Source of the DNA: Saprospiraceae bacterium
GTDB lineage: Bacteria > Bacteroidota > Bacteroidia > Chitinophagales > Saprospiraceae
DNA length: 15,304 bases
Reading direction: 5' to 3'
Assembly (NCBI GenBank): GCA_020630045.1
Contig: JAHDCE010000007.1
Location: 1-15,304, forward strand
The first letter of the stretch is position 1. Each line of letters begins with the position of its first letter. Made by a program: the position numbers and the translations under genes. Shown here piece by piece: positions 1 to 7,980 of the stretch. The notes under the pieces are model-generated. The model was given only the letters and a program-made list of their open reading frames with translations, ran no database searches and was not told the DNA's origin.

Positions 1-54
1 AATAAAATCTCTAATTCTAGCTCTCATAAAAAACAATTCATAATAATGTCTAAT
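1..54. repeat. Dispersed repeat copy 1, right end of a MITE-like element
   Basis: This segment matches 9128-9180 in the same orientation. By eye there are 51 identical columns of 54, with one extra A in an A-run and two substitutions. Homology stops at the terminal inverted repeat (AATGTCTA plus AT), and the sequences beyond are unrelated. In the full copy at 9013-9178 this part is the outer right arm, so the rest of copy 1 should lie left of the window. It ends about 50 bp upstream of the SDR gene start. Element identity is inferred from copy 2. Confidence 0.75.
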
Positions 55-104
55 ACACCTTGTAAAAAATTGCATCAAAATAAAACTTAAAAACATCTTG
101 ACTT

Positions 105-917
105 ATGAAAAATGTATTCATTACCGGAGGAAGCAGAGGAATCGGAAAAGCCATTGCCATCCGACTCGCAAAGGAGGGATATAATATTGCAGTAGCTGCA
201 AAAACCGCTCAACCGCATCCGGTTTTAAAAGGAACGATTTACACTGCTGCGGAAGAAATCAATGCGGCCGGAGGAAATGCGCTGCCACTAGTAGTGGATG
301 TCCGTTCGGAGGAAATGGTCTCGAATGCAATTAAAGAAACCGCTGACACATTCGGCGGTATAGATATCGTAATTAACAACGCCAGCGCGATTAACCTGTC
401 CGGTACCGAAGCCCTACAAATGAAACGTTATGATTTGATGCATCACGTAAATACCAGGGGGACCTTTCTTGTTTCGAAATATAGTATTCCTTATTTAAAA
501 AAATCCAGCTGTCCCCATGTCCTTAATCTTTCTCCTCCGCTCAATATGTCACCCAAATGGTTTGGAGTACACGTGGCTTACACCATGGCGAAATATGGTA
601 TGAGCATGTGCGTGTTGGGCATGGCAGAAGAATTCAAGCGGGACGGCATTGCATTTAATGGATTGTGGCCCAAGACCACCATTGCGACAGCAGCCATTCA
701 AATGGTCGGAGGAGATTTGATGATGAAAGCTAGCCGAAAGCCTGAAATCATGGCGGAAGCAGCCCATATTATTCTTCAAAAAGAAAGTAAATCATGCACC
801 GGTAACTTTTTTATCGATGAAGACGTCTTATTAAATAACGGTTTCAAGGCGGAAGACCTCGATCAATTCGCCTATGCTCCCGGACAGGAGCTGATGCCTG
901 ATTTATTTTTAGATTAA
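105..917 (+). CDS. HSDL2-like short-chain dehydrogenase/reductase
   Basis: NAD(P)-dependent SDR oxidoreductase, cytosolic, 270 residues. The cofactor loop TGGSRGIG is at residues 7-14, NNAS at 91-94, an active-site Asn at 116, Ser 143 in the LSPP segment, and the YxxxK pair at Tyr159/Lys163. The protein closely resembles the SDR domain of animal hydroxysteroid dehydrogenase-like 2: it shares AAKTAQPHP (31-39), GTIYTAAEEI, NVNTRGT-like and WPKT segments, and an ending close to PDLFLD. The eukaryotic protein carries a C-terminal SCP2 sterol-carrier domain; this one stops right after the SDR domain. The substrate is unknown; an acyl or steroid-type carbonyl is possible from family membership only. 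The next gene starts 13 bp downstream, so the two are probably co-transcribed. The start is the first ATG after a short AT-rich leader. Confidence 0.93.
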   Translation: MKNVFITGGSRGIGKAIAIRLAKEGYNIAVAAKTAQPHPVLKGTIYTAAEEINAAGGNALPLVVDVRSEEMVSNAIKETADTFGGIDIVINNASAINLSGTEALQMKRYDLMHHVNTRGTFLVSKYSIPYLKKSSCPHVLNLSPPLNMSPKWFGVHVAYTMAKYGMSMCVLGMAEEFKRDGIAFNGLWPKTTIATAAIQMVGGDLMMKASRKPEIMAEAAHIILQKESKSCTGNFFIDEDVLLNNGFKAEDLDQFAYAPGQELMPDLFLD

Positions 918-930
918 AACAATACCTTGT

Positions 931-1263
931 ATGGATGCGATTTGGGGAATTATCATTAATGCATTGGCCTTATTGCTTGGAGCTGCTGTCATTTCAGGCA
1001 TTAAAATGAGGGGATTTATCCATGCGGTTATCATCGCCTTTGTTATCGGATTACTCAACTATTTTATCGGATCGATTTTGGACTGGTTGGCCACGCCCAT
1101 CAATTGGATATCATCCGGCTTGTTCAGTTTCGTCATTGATGCATTGATCATTTATTTGGCTTCCAAAATCCTCAGCGGATTTAAAGTGGAAAGATTTGTA
1201 GATGCTCTTTTACTGGCGGTCATTATCGCCCTATTCAATGGATTGGTTCAATGGTGGTGGTAG
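931..1263 (+). CDS. Small four-TM membrane protein, phage_holin_4_2 / YvlD family
   Basis: A 110-residue, strongly hydrophobic protein with four predicted transmembrane segments at about residues 4-22, 29-50, 57-80 and 88-108. The layout is two similar halves, each a helix, a short basic turn (GIKMRGF at 23-29, GFKVERF at 83-89) and a helix. This pattern and length fit the family named phage_holin_4_2 (YvlD-like), found in many bacterial chromosomes with no proven holin role. It begins 13 bp after the SDR gene and likely shares its transcript. No lysis gene is adjacent, so a true holin function is unlikely. Molecular function unknown. Confidence 0.85.
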   Translation: MDAIWGIIINALALLLGAAVISGIKMRGFIHAVIIAFVIGLLNYFIGSILDWLATPINWISSGLFSFVIDALIIYLASKILSGFKVERFVDALLLAVIIALFNGLVQWWW

Positions 1264-1379
1264 GGGTTATATCCTCATAGATACCAAAGGCTTTTAGCCA
1301 TGTCCGAAATGAAAAGGAAAAGATTTCCGGAATGTGGATAATTATTCCATATTGATGCATGGAATACTTGTCAAGGGTT

Positions 1380-1387
1380 TACATTTG
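1380..1387 (+). promoter_or_regulatory. Possible -7 box of the serA promoter
   Basis: TACATTTG matches the Bacteroidota -7 consensus TAnnTTTG and lies 26 bp before the serA start codon. A TTG at 1352-1354 is 25 bp upstream, slightly wider than usual, so the -33 part is weak. Just upstream, ATTCCAT (1344-1350) and ATGGAAT (1359-1365) could form a 7-bp hairpin of unknown meaning. Confidence 0.4.
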
Positions 1388-1413
1388 CAAAAAAATTTCA
1401 AAACCTATAAGTC

Positions 1414-2370
1414 ATGGTAAAAATCCTTGTCAACGACGGTATCCATCCGGATGGAAAAATGCTTTTAGAGGAAGCGGGTTATCAAGTGGACGTTATCAAA
1501 ATTCCACAAGACGAACTTCTTGAAAAACTTCCTGCCTACGATGTCATTGTTATTCGTAGCGCCACAAAGGTCAGAAAGGACTTGATTGATGCTTGTCCCA
1601 ACCTAAAAATCATTGCACGTGGCGGTGTCGGTATTGACAACATTGACCACGAATATGCCAGAAGTATTGGCAAAACTGTCATCAATACTCCTGCTGCATC
1701 ATCCCAGTCCGTAGCGGAACTGACTTTCGCCCATATATTTAATTTATCAAGATTTCTTCACGAGGCGAATCGAAACATGCCCACTAAGGGCAATACAGAA
1801 TTTAAAGCCCTGAAAAAATCATATGCGAAGGGAATTCAACTCCGTGGTAAAACCATCGGGATTATCGGTTTTGGGAGAATTGGTCAAGAAGTGGCAAGAA
1901 TCGCCCTAGGTCTAGGAATGAATATCTTGCCTGTGGATCCATATGTAGAAGAGGCGCCTATTTCTGTTCAAGCCTATCAAAATAAAGATGTTTCTTTTTC
2001 TGTCTCCATTCCGACTGTAGAGATGGATGATATGCTTAAGCAAGCAGATTTTATCACATTGCATGTCCCTGGTGGAGATTTGATTAGCCAAGCGGAAATC
2101 GACAAGATGAAGCATGGAGTGTATATCATCAACACCTCAAGAGGTGGCGTTATTAATGAAGATGCGTTATTAGCAGGATTGGAATCCGGTAAAATCAGTG
2201 GTGCCGGTCTCGACGTATTCGTGAATGAACCGAAACCAAGGCAAGAATTATTGGATCATCCGAGGATAAGTCTTAGTCCCCACATTGGAGCTTCGACATT
2301 GGAAGCACAAACTAATATCGGGCTCGAATTAGCGGATAAAATCATTGCTTTTTTCGGAGACGACAAGTAA
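1414..2370 (+). CDS. serA: D-3-phosphoglycerate dehydrogenase, short form
   Basis: Oxidises 3-phosphoglycerate to 3-phosphohydroxypyruvate with NAD+, the first step of serine synthesis, in the cytosol. The 318 residues carry the D-2-hydroxyacid dehydrogenase signatures: GVGIDNID at 71-78, the Rossmann loop GFGRIG at 152-157 with the NAD-ribose Asp175, NTSRGG with catalytic Arg243, catalytic Glu272, and SPHIGAST with catalytic His290. There is no C-terminal ACT domain, so the serine feedback regulation of the long E. coli type is not expected. Other 2-hydroxyacid dehydrogenases share the same fold, but the GVGIDNID and SPHIGAST segments favour SerA. serC, often linked to serA in Bacteroidota, is not next to it here. 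A strong terminator follows. Confidence 0.9.
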   Translation: MVKILVNDGIHPDGKMLLEEAGYQVDVIKIPQDELLEKLPAYDVIVIRSATKVRKDLIDACPNLKIIARGGVGIDNIDHEYARSIGKTVINTPAASSQSVAELTFAHIFNLSRFLHEANRNMPTKGNTEFKALKKSYAKGIQLRGKTIGIIGFGRIGQEVARIALGLGMNILPVDPYVEEAPISVQAYQNKDVSFSVSIPTVEMDDMLKQADFITLHVPGGDLISQAEIDKMKHGVYIINTSRGGVINEDALLAGLESGKISGAGLDVFVNEPKPRQELLDHPRISLSPHIGASTLEAQTNIGLELADKIIAFFGDDK

Positions 2371-2400
2371 ATAATCAGATTTTATTCTGAAAAAGAAGCG

Positions 2401-2441
2401 AAAACACCTCAAGGAGAATTGACTCCTTGAGGTGTTTTTTT
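2401..2441 (+). terminator. Rho-independent terminator of serA
   Basis: A perfect 12-bp stem (2405-2416 with 2423-2434, CACCTCAAGGAG pairing with CTCCTTGAGGTG) and a 6-nt loop, followed by seven T. A-T pairing with the preceding A-run extends the stem. It lies about 30 bp after the serA stop. The A-run on the other side could also serve the minus strand, but no minus-strand gene ends here. Confidence 0.93.
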
Positions 2442-2608
2442 ATGTTCAAAAAGCAACATTACCACCCAAATAAACGTATTGTTAAAGTCGGGAATAGCGA
2501 ACTATTATCCTTTAAACCTGTCTAAAATCCTAAGATTTTTTCAGATATTTATGGAAATTCCGACAAGAATACTCCTTTAAACAACTCATACATGAGAAAC
2601 AAAACTAG

Positions 2609-2634
2609 ATGAAAGCTAATGGTTTGGCTTTCAT
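2609..2634 (+). promoter_or_regulatory. Leader hairpin just upstream of the GH25 gene
   Basis: ATGAAAGCTAA and TTGGCTTTCAT can form an 11-bp stem with one G-U pair around a 4-nt loop. The hairpin ends 13 nt before the start codon at 2648, with no T-run after it, so it is not a terminator. The remaining stretch 2442-2608 is AT-rich, and I see no clear promoter or gene in it. A role in translation initiation or mRNA stability is only a guess. Confidence 0.45.
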
Positions 2635-2647
2635 TCCAACATGAATT

Positions 2648-3388
2648 ATGACAAGAAATCAACCAATACCGTTTCTCTTATTTTGCCTATTTATTTGGGT
2701 TTCATGGTCTTCTTGTTCTGATGTAACCGTCAGGATGGAGGGTTTCGAAATTCACGGTATTGATGTTTCTCATTATCAACATAGAATCGATTGGGATACC
2801 GTAGCCACGCAGAAAGTTGATTTCGCTTTTGTCAAAGCTACCGAAGGATTGACCTACAAAGACAGCCTTTTCCAAAGAAACTGGTCGGAATTGAAACGCG
2901 TCGGTATCAAAAGAGGGGCCTATCATTTTTACCGCCCCAACAGTAGCCCTAAAACACAAGCCTACAATTTCCTCTCTACTGTTTCTATTGAAGAAGGAGA
3001 CCTTCCGCCGGTTCTTGATTTTGAAGTAGTCAGCGGACAACATCATTTCGGGATTATTTCGGGGCTTCAAACTTGGTTGAGTATTGTAGAAAACGAATTG
3101 GGATTTCGTCCGATTATTTATACGAATCTTAATTTATACAATGAGTATATCAAAGACAATTTCAATGATTACAGCATTTGGATCGCTAGATATAACGATC
3201 TAGCCCCCCATATGCCGATTGACCAACCTTGGTCATTTTGGCAGTATGGCAATCGCGGACGAATGAAAGGGATAGAAGGAGATGTCGATTTCAATGTGTT
3301 TTCAGGAAGTCACCAAGATTTGGAATATTTTGGATTTCCCGCCGACTCCTCATCTTATGCGATCGGCAAGCCAGTTTATCCGTTGTAG
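2648..3388 (+). CDS. GH25 lysozyme-family lipoprotein
   Basis: Predicted glycoside hydrolase family 25 muramidase, which cleaves the MurNAc-GlcNAc bond of peptidoglycan. 246 residues. The N-terminus has a hydrophobic stretch (about 8-20) ending in WSSC, so Cys23 is a plausible lipidated cysteine and the protein would be membrane-anchored outside the cytoplasm. The catalytic core begins with GIDVSHYQ (Asp39), then AFVKATEG (60-67), GAYHFY (90-95), the catalytic LDFE (Asp124, Glu126), WQY at 198-200, and the closing DVDFNVF at 212-218. These are all the hallmark segments. Bacteroidota often carry such lysozymes outside prophages; nothing phage-like surrounds it. The gene converges on the lipid kinase gene with 11 bp between stop codons. 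The role may be cell-wall turnover or attack on other bacteria. Confidence 0.92.
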   Translation: MTRNQPIPFLLFCLFIWVSWSSCSDVTVRMEGFEIHGIDVSHYQHRIDWDTVATQKVDFAFVKATEGLTYKDSLFQRNWSELKRVGIKRGAYHFYRPNSSPKTQAYNFLSTVSIEEGDLPPVLDFEVVSGQHHFGIISGLQTWLSIVENELGFRPIIYTNLNLYNEYIKDNFNDYSIWIARYNDLAPHMPIDQPWSFWQYGNRGRMKGIEGDVDFNVFSGSHQDLEYFGFPADSSSYAIGKPVYPL

Positions 3389-3399
3389 GAAATTCCCCA

Positions 3400-4341
3400 T
3401 TAAGGCACTATTATATTCAAAGCCTTTTCTAGTACTGTAAATTTCGCTGGAGCCCGTCCTAAAAATTCGCCATCAACCTCAAGAAGAGTCGGGGAATTCT
3501 CCTTGGCTTCCACAACCACTTCCTTCGTGTGGGTACAAGTGATTTTGCGATGTTTCTCCACCTTCCCATTATAGAATTTCGGCGTTGCTAGAATGACTCC
3601 CAATTTTGACAATTCAACTGCATATGTCAAAGCCATTTGACCATCATTTGCTACAGCGTGAGGCACAAAGCTCATCCCCCCACCCGAATATTTACAAATC
3701 CCGAGATTGATGGTATAAAATTTATCCGTGACTTCTTCTCCATTGTACTTGATGACGGCTTTCCGCAAATTATATTTAAATAGGCAGGTTACAATCAACG
3801 AAAGGTAAATCAATTTATTACTGGCTCCACCTTTTGACTCTTCGGCTGCCCGTGCAATGAAAGCGTCATAAGCCATACCGGCCACATTCATAAAATAACG
3901 CGTCTTTTCTTCGCCCTCCATATTTAGATAATCGACTCGTCCGACATCCTGGGCAAAGAGATTTTCATTCTTGATTATTGGAATCCATTTTTTCCAGTCC
4001 TTCGGAATTTTATGAGTTCTGATCCAATCATTGCCCGTTCCTACAGGAATCAGGGTGTATCGGATTTCCGACAAGGGAACTTCTTTTTGTGATACGATGC
4101 CGTTGGCGGCTTCATTATTGGTGCCGTCGCCCCCTACTGCTATTATCTTACGATATCCTTCTCGGATGGCATCTGCTACTAGTGAAATCGCATGCCCTTT
4201 CCCTTCAGTGAAACGAACATCATAATTGATGTCTGACTGAGTTAAAAGCGGTTTCATTTTCTCCCACTCTTGTCTACATCTACCTCCTCCTGCGGCGGGA
4301 TTGACACAAATAAACCATTCTTGTTTTTCTTGAAATGACAT
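3400..4341 (-). CDS. Diacylglycerol kinase-family lipid kinase (YegS/BmrU-like)
   Basis: ATP-dependent lipid kinase of the DAGK catalytic family, probably acting on a diacylglycerol-like lipid at the inner face of the membrane. Counting from the chosen ATG (313 residues): NPAAGGG at 14-20, the nucleotide-binding GGDGTNNEA at 70-78, PVGTGND at 99-105, a GGGMSFVPHAVANDG segment, and VDGE near the C-terminus, all typical. I chose ATG at 4341 because it places the NPAAGGG strand near the N-terminus, as in the family. A TTG seven codons upstream (4362) keeps the frame open but is a weaker start. It lies 73 bp downstream of cytidine deaminase in the same direction, possibly co-transcribed. The exact lipid substrate cannot be read from sequence. 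Confidence 0.9.
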   Translation of the reverse strand: MSFQEKQEWFICVNPAAGGGRCRQEWEKMKPLLTQSDINYDVRFTEGKGHAISLVADAIREGYRKIIAVGGDGTNNEAANGIVSQKEVPLSEIRYTLIPVGTGNDWIRTHKIPKDWKKWIPIIKNENLFAQDVGRVDYLNMEGEEKTRYFMNVAGMAYDAFIARAAEESKGGASNKLIYLSLIVTCLFKYNLRKAVIKYNGEEVTDKFYTINLGICKYSGGGMSFVPHAVANDGQMALTYAVELSKLGVILATPKFYNGKVEKHRKITCTHTKEVVVEAKENSPTLLEVDGEFLGRAPAKFTVLEKALNIIVP

Positions 4342-4414
4342 GGGACCCTTCGTTTGGCCCAAAGTTAAAAGAAATCCCCGATAACCATTAAGTTAAAACT
4401 CTAATAGGATAGCA

Positions 4415-4897
4415 TTAAAGAGAATCTCCATCAAAAGACAATGGTAACAATGCACGTGCGGATTCCAACTCATAAATCGGGCCTCCATCTCCTTGCAGGA
4501 TAATCCGCATAGGACTTCCTTGACGATTTTCAAATTCAAGAATCGTTTGCCGACAGGCACCGCAAGGCGAAACCGGCGTTTCCAATTTTTTACCGGAATG
4601 CTCGACAGTGATGGCTAGTGCAACAATAGGTTGACCGGGATACCGGGATGAAACCGCAGATACCGTCACCATTTCGGCACAAAGGCACAATGGGTAAGAA
4701 GCATTTTCCTGATTAGCCCCAGTCACTACCTCTCCATTTCCAAGCAGAGCTGCCGAAGATACCCGGAAACCGCTATAAGGACTAAACGATTTTGATAGAG
4801 CCGATTTTGCATCACGAAGTAAGGATTCGTATTTAAAATCAGGATCGGATGTGTTATCGTATGCGAAAACTTTGGTATGTATCTGAATTTCTTGCAT
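4415..4897 (-). CDS. cdd: Cytidine deaminase
   Basis: Zinc enzyme that deaminates cytidine and deoxycytidine to uridine and deoxyuridine for pyrimidine salvage, cytosolic. 160 residues; the tetrameric family is usually about 130, so there is a short N-terminal extension of about 25. Substrate and zinc motifs are intact: FSPYSGFRVSSA at 38-49, ENASYP at 64-69, CAE with zinc ligand Cys73 and catalytic Glu75, and PCGACRQ at 111-117 with zinc ligands Cys112 and Cys115. It is divergent from the saccharopine dehydrogenase gene and is followed on the same strand by the lipid kinase gene. Confidence 0.93.
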   Translation of the reverse strand: MQEIQIHTKVFAYDNTSDPDFKYESLLRDAKSALSKSFSPYSGFRVSSAALLGNGEVVTGANQENASYPLCLCAEMVTVSAVSSRYPGQPIVALAITVEHSGKKLETPVSPCGACRQTILEFENRQGSPMRIILQGDGGPIYELESARALLPLSFDGDSL

Positions 4898-5036
4898 ATA
4901 AGAAGAGAGTTACGCTAAAGTTTTTTGGAGAAACGGGAGGATGAAGTTCTATAAATTCAAGGGGAAAAACAAGAAAAATACGGAATTTTAAATCTCATAT
5001 GCACAACTAAAATTTTTCAGCTAAAAACATGAGATC

Positions 5037-5070
5037 TTGAAAGAGTAAATTCAAGGAAGTATTACCTTCG
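5037..5070 (+). promoter_or_regulatory. Candidate promoter of the saccharopine dehydrogenase gene
   Basis: TTG (5037-5039), a 23-bp spacer, then TACCTTCG (5063-5070), one base off TAnnTTTG. The layout fits the Bacteroidota TTG-N17-23-TAnnTTTG pattern. It would give a leader of about 85 nt. A short inverted repeat, ATCTCAT (4992-4998) and ATGAGAT (5029-5035), lies just upstream of the -33 region and could be a protein site. Otherwise I see nothing definite in 4898-5164. Confidence 0.4.
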
Positions 5071-5164
5071 CGCTTGGATATCGCACCTTTCAAATTCCAG
5101 AAAAAATTTTCAAAAAAGAATATTTATAAAAATAGCTGGAAAAAAGCCTTAACCAATTTCAATT

Positions 5165-6499
5165 ATGAAGAATATTCTCATCATAGGAGCCGGACGGTCG
5201 ACAACAGCATGTATCAAATATTGTCTTAAACAAGCTGAAAAAAAGGGATGGTTCGTCACCGTCGCTGATTCGAACCCAAAACTGGCCGAATCTAAGATTG
5301 ACGGTCACCCCAATGGACGTGGGACATGGTTGGATGTAACCAAGCCCAATGATCGCCGCGAAATCATCGGGAGACATGATATAGTAGTTTCCTTATTGCC
5401 CGCCCATTTGCATTTAATGGTCGCACAAGATTGTATCAAATTGAAAAAACATTTGGTCACTGCTTCTTATGTAAGCCATGAGATGTACCGCCTAGGAGAT
5501 GAAGCCCGAGACGCTTCTTTGATTTTCATGGGTGAAATGGGTTTGGACCCGGGTATCGACCACATGTCGGCCATGAAGCTGCTTGATGAAATAAAAGAAG
5601 AAGGAGGTACTATTACTGCTTTCCGTTCATATGCCGGTGGGCTTATCGCTCCGGAAAGCGATGACAATCCTTGGCATTATAAATTTACTTGGAACCCGAG
5701 AAACGTAGTACTAGCCGGTCAAGGAACCGCCCAGTACATGGAGGACGGAGGATACAAATACATTCCTTATTCCAGGCTTTTTGACGAGTATCACTTGGTA
5801 GATGTTCCGGAGATGGGTGAGTATGAAGCTTACGCAAATAGGGACTCTTTATTGTATCGGGATATTTATGGTGTGGCAGGAATTCCGAACATTTTACGTG
5901 CTACTCTGCGGCATAGGGGGTTTTGTGATGCTTGGCATGCGCTTGTCAAAATCGGACTAACAGATGGATCGTATCCGATATTAGATGCCGATAAGCTTAC
6001 ATATCATGAATGGATGAATGCCTATTTGCCGAAAGGCCCGGGCTCTGTCAAAGACCGGATGGCAAAATTTTTGGGAGAGGATCCGGAATCCGAAGTGATG
6101 ACCAAACTGGAATGGCTCGGTTTGTTCCGAAAAAAGAAAATTAATCTCCCTAATGCAACGCCGGCTCTTATCCTTGAACATTTGTTATTGGACAAATGGA
6201 AATTGTCGGCTGATGATAAGGACATGATTATCATGCAACATGAAATAGAATTCACCGACAAGGACAAAGTCAATAAAAAGGTGACTTCTTCTATGATTTT
6301 GAAAGGGGAAGATCAGGACAATACCGCTATGTCAAAATTGGTGGGCTTACCCTTAGGCATTTTTACGAAACTTATCACTGAAAATCGAATCCATACGACG
6401 GGAGTAAATATTCCGGTCATGAAAGAAGTATATGAACCCGTTCTTGAGGAACTAGAAGAATATGGGGTGATTTTTAAAGAAAAAACGGAGTTGATTTAA
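5165..6499 (+). CDS. Saccharopine dehydrogenase-family reductase
   Basis: NAD(P)-dependent enzyme of the saccharopine dehydrogenase (glutamate-forming, LYS9/SDH-like) family, 444 residues, cytosolic. The Rossmann entry NILIIGAGRST is at 3-13 with an acidic strand end, VADSN, at 33-37. The catalytic/C-terminal domain starts around 120 with GEMGLDPGIDHM at 123-134, followed by YAGGL at 156-160 and the conserved FTWNPRNVV at 174-182. These favour saccharopine cleavage to lysine-side products over lysine 6-dehydrogenase, but direction and exact substrate are inferred. No lysine-ketoglutarate reductase gene is adjacent. It is transcribed alone and converges on the GT-C gene with 24 bp between stops. 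Confidence 0.88.
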   Translation: MKNILIIGAGRSTTACIKYCLKQAEKKGWFVTVADSNPKLAESKIDGHPNGRGTWLDVTKPNDRREIIGRHDIVVSLLPAHLHLMVAQDCIKLKKHLVTASYVSHEMYRLGDEARDASLIFMGEMGLDPGIDHMSAMKLLDEIKEEGGTITAFRSYAGGLIAPESDDNPWHYKFTWNPRNVVLAGQGTAQYMEDGGYKYIPYSRLFDEYHLVDVPEMGEYEAYANRDSLLYRDIYGVAGIPNILRATLRHRGFCDAWHALVKIGLTDGSYPILDADKLTYHEWMNAYLPKGPGSVKDRMAKFLGEDPESEVMTKLEWLGLFRKKKINLPNATPALILEHLLLDKWKLSADDKDMIIMQHEIEFTDKDKVNKKVTSSMILKGEDQDNTAMSKLVGLPLGIFTKLITENRIHTTGVNIPVMKEVYEPVLEELEEYGVIFKEKTELI

Positions 6500-6523
6500 G
6501 TAAATTATACTTCATCCTCTTTT

Positions 6524-7960
6524 CTATTTCATGAATCGAATCAAAATAGGAGAAAAACCATTTCTCCCTCTCAGTATTTCAAGTTGTTTTCCTTGATTGA
6601 GGGAGTCTGATGTAATGGTTAGATATGGTTGGTTCGTTTTGTTTTGTTGTGGCAATCCATCCTTTTGTATCTCTAAATAAAAATCAAGGACCGGACTGCT
6701 GAGTTCATCCGTTACCTGATATCCGTTTAAATCAGGATGTAGTTCTGCTTGTTTGGTAATATAAGTTGGTATGTCCTTTTCATAGTTCCTTTCAATTTCA
6801 TATAAAGGAAACACTTGAAACCAAAACAAGAAAGAGGTAATGACCGCTCCTAGGCTCATACAGTTGAGTACTGTCATATGACGTCCCATAAATAGTCCGA
6901 CAGCACAAGCTATTCCGAATCCCCAACCGGAAATGGAAAACATCAATACTTTTCGAAAGCCCTCTCCTCTGTACCAATCGAATCCGGTCAGCATCAAATA
7001 CATTCCGACAAAGAAAAAGGCGATGACCTGCAATATGGTCAATACTTTCACCCAATTCCGGTAGGGATAGCCCTTGGAAAAATATCCTATAAATTGTTTT
7101 CCGGCAAGGAAACAAAGAACGAAATGGAAAGTCAACGAGGCGGAGCATAAACCACCCAGCAATACCGCTCCGGAAATGATCGCCAGCTCCTCCCCTTCCC
7201 TTAACTTGTTCCAAAGATGGATAAAAACAGGAGGAATCAATCCGATAATCGTCATGGCTCCAAGTAATAAAACACCTAGTGAAGAGACATTATATCCAAT
7301 TAAAAAACCGGTCGGAAATATAGGTATGAATACGGATGCAATCAATGACATTCCCACAGAAATCGAAAAAGGCAATAACACATTTTTTCCTTCAGGATGC
7401 TTCCACCATAATATTCCGAAAAAGGGAAGCAAAAATAAAAGTTGTCGTCCCGGTGAAACCAATGCGCCAATCAATCCGGCTAAAACGATTACACCGAGTA
7501 GAGGGAAGTCTTTCTTTTTTATATAATGAATGGATACCGTTAGGATAACCGTCTGGCTCAACAGCAACCAAATATCCGCATTCGCGAATTTTCCTAAAAA
7601 CATGAATAGAAAAGACGAACATGCGAAAACCAGCCCTAGCAATACAGCATCAGGGCCAAACACTTTCCTTCCCCAAAAAAAGAAAAAATAACAGGTAATG
7701 ACATAAGCGATAAGTGAAGGTAGGCGAACGCCCCATTCGTTCGTCCCGGCAGACAACATCCCTCCTGCCGTCATGAAGGATGGTAAAAAACTAACTTCGG
7801 GATGAATGCTTTGTCCACCTTCCATCAGTGCGAGTCCGGCATTGGCCAATGACGCTTCAAAATGGAATAAGGCAAAAAAATCAATGCCGAAAAACAACGT
7901 CAGTAAATTCAATATGAAAAACAAACCCAATAACCAGGGTTTTTCAGATATTCGGAACAT
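6524..7960 (-). CDS. Multi-pass membrane protein, GT-C (ArnT/PMT-like) glycosyltransferase family
   Basis: 478 residues with about ten to eleven hydrophobic segments up to about residue 385, then a roughly 90-residue soluble tail. The first periplasmic-type loop resembles family 39 GT-C enzymes, which move sugars from polyprenyl-phosphate donors onto lipid or protein: FHFEASLANAGLALMEGG at 32-49 followed by NEWGVRLPS at 74-82. The usual Asp-Glu pair of the loop is Phe-Glu here (Glu35 kept), and the KPP segment expected after GDW is missing. The acceptor is therefore unknown and activity is uncertain. It starts 20 bp after the S24 gene and most likely shares its transcript. Confidence 0.72.
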   Translation of the reverse strand: MFRISEKPWLLGLFFILNLLTLFFGIDFFALFHFEASLANAGLALMEGGQSIHPEVSFLPSFMTAGGMLSAGTNEWGVRLPSLIAYVITCYFFFFWGRKVFGPDAVLLGLVFACSSFLFMFLGKFANADIWLLLSQTVILTVSIHYIKKKDFPLLGVIVLAGLIGALVSPGRQLLFLLPFFGILWWKHPEGKNVLLPFSISVGMSLIASVFIPIFPTGFLIGYNVSSLGVLLLGAMTIIGLIPPVFIHLWNKLREGEELAIISGAVLLGGLCSASLTFHFVLCFLAGKQFIGYFSKGYPYRNWVKVLTILQVIAFFFVGMYLMLTGFDWYRGEGFRKVLMFSISGWGFGIACAVGLFMGRHMTVLNCMSLGAVITSFLFWFQVFPLYEIERNYEKDIPTYITKQAELHPDLNGYQVTDELSSPVLDFYLEIQKDGLPQQNKTNQPYLTITSDSLNQGKQLEILRGRNGFSPILIRFMK

Positions 7961-7980
7961 CGTAACGTTTGGAAGGTTTC

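Noticed and set aside
1330..1365. Competing GGAAT/ATTCC/ATGGAAT pairings before serA as an attenuator
   Set aside because: The words are too short (5-7 bp) and AT-rich, there is no leader peptide with serine codons or T-run, and the -7 box lies downstream of them.
4342..4362. TTG start of the lipid kinase gene
   Set aside because: ATG at 4341 gives normal family spacing to NPAAGGG; the extra seven residues have no family support.
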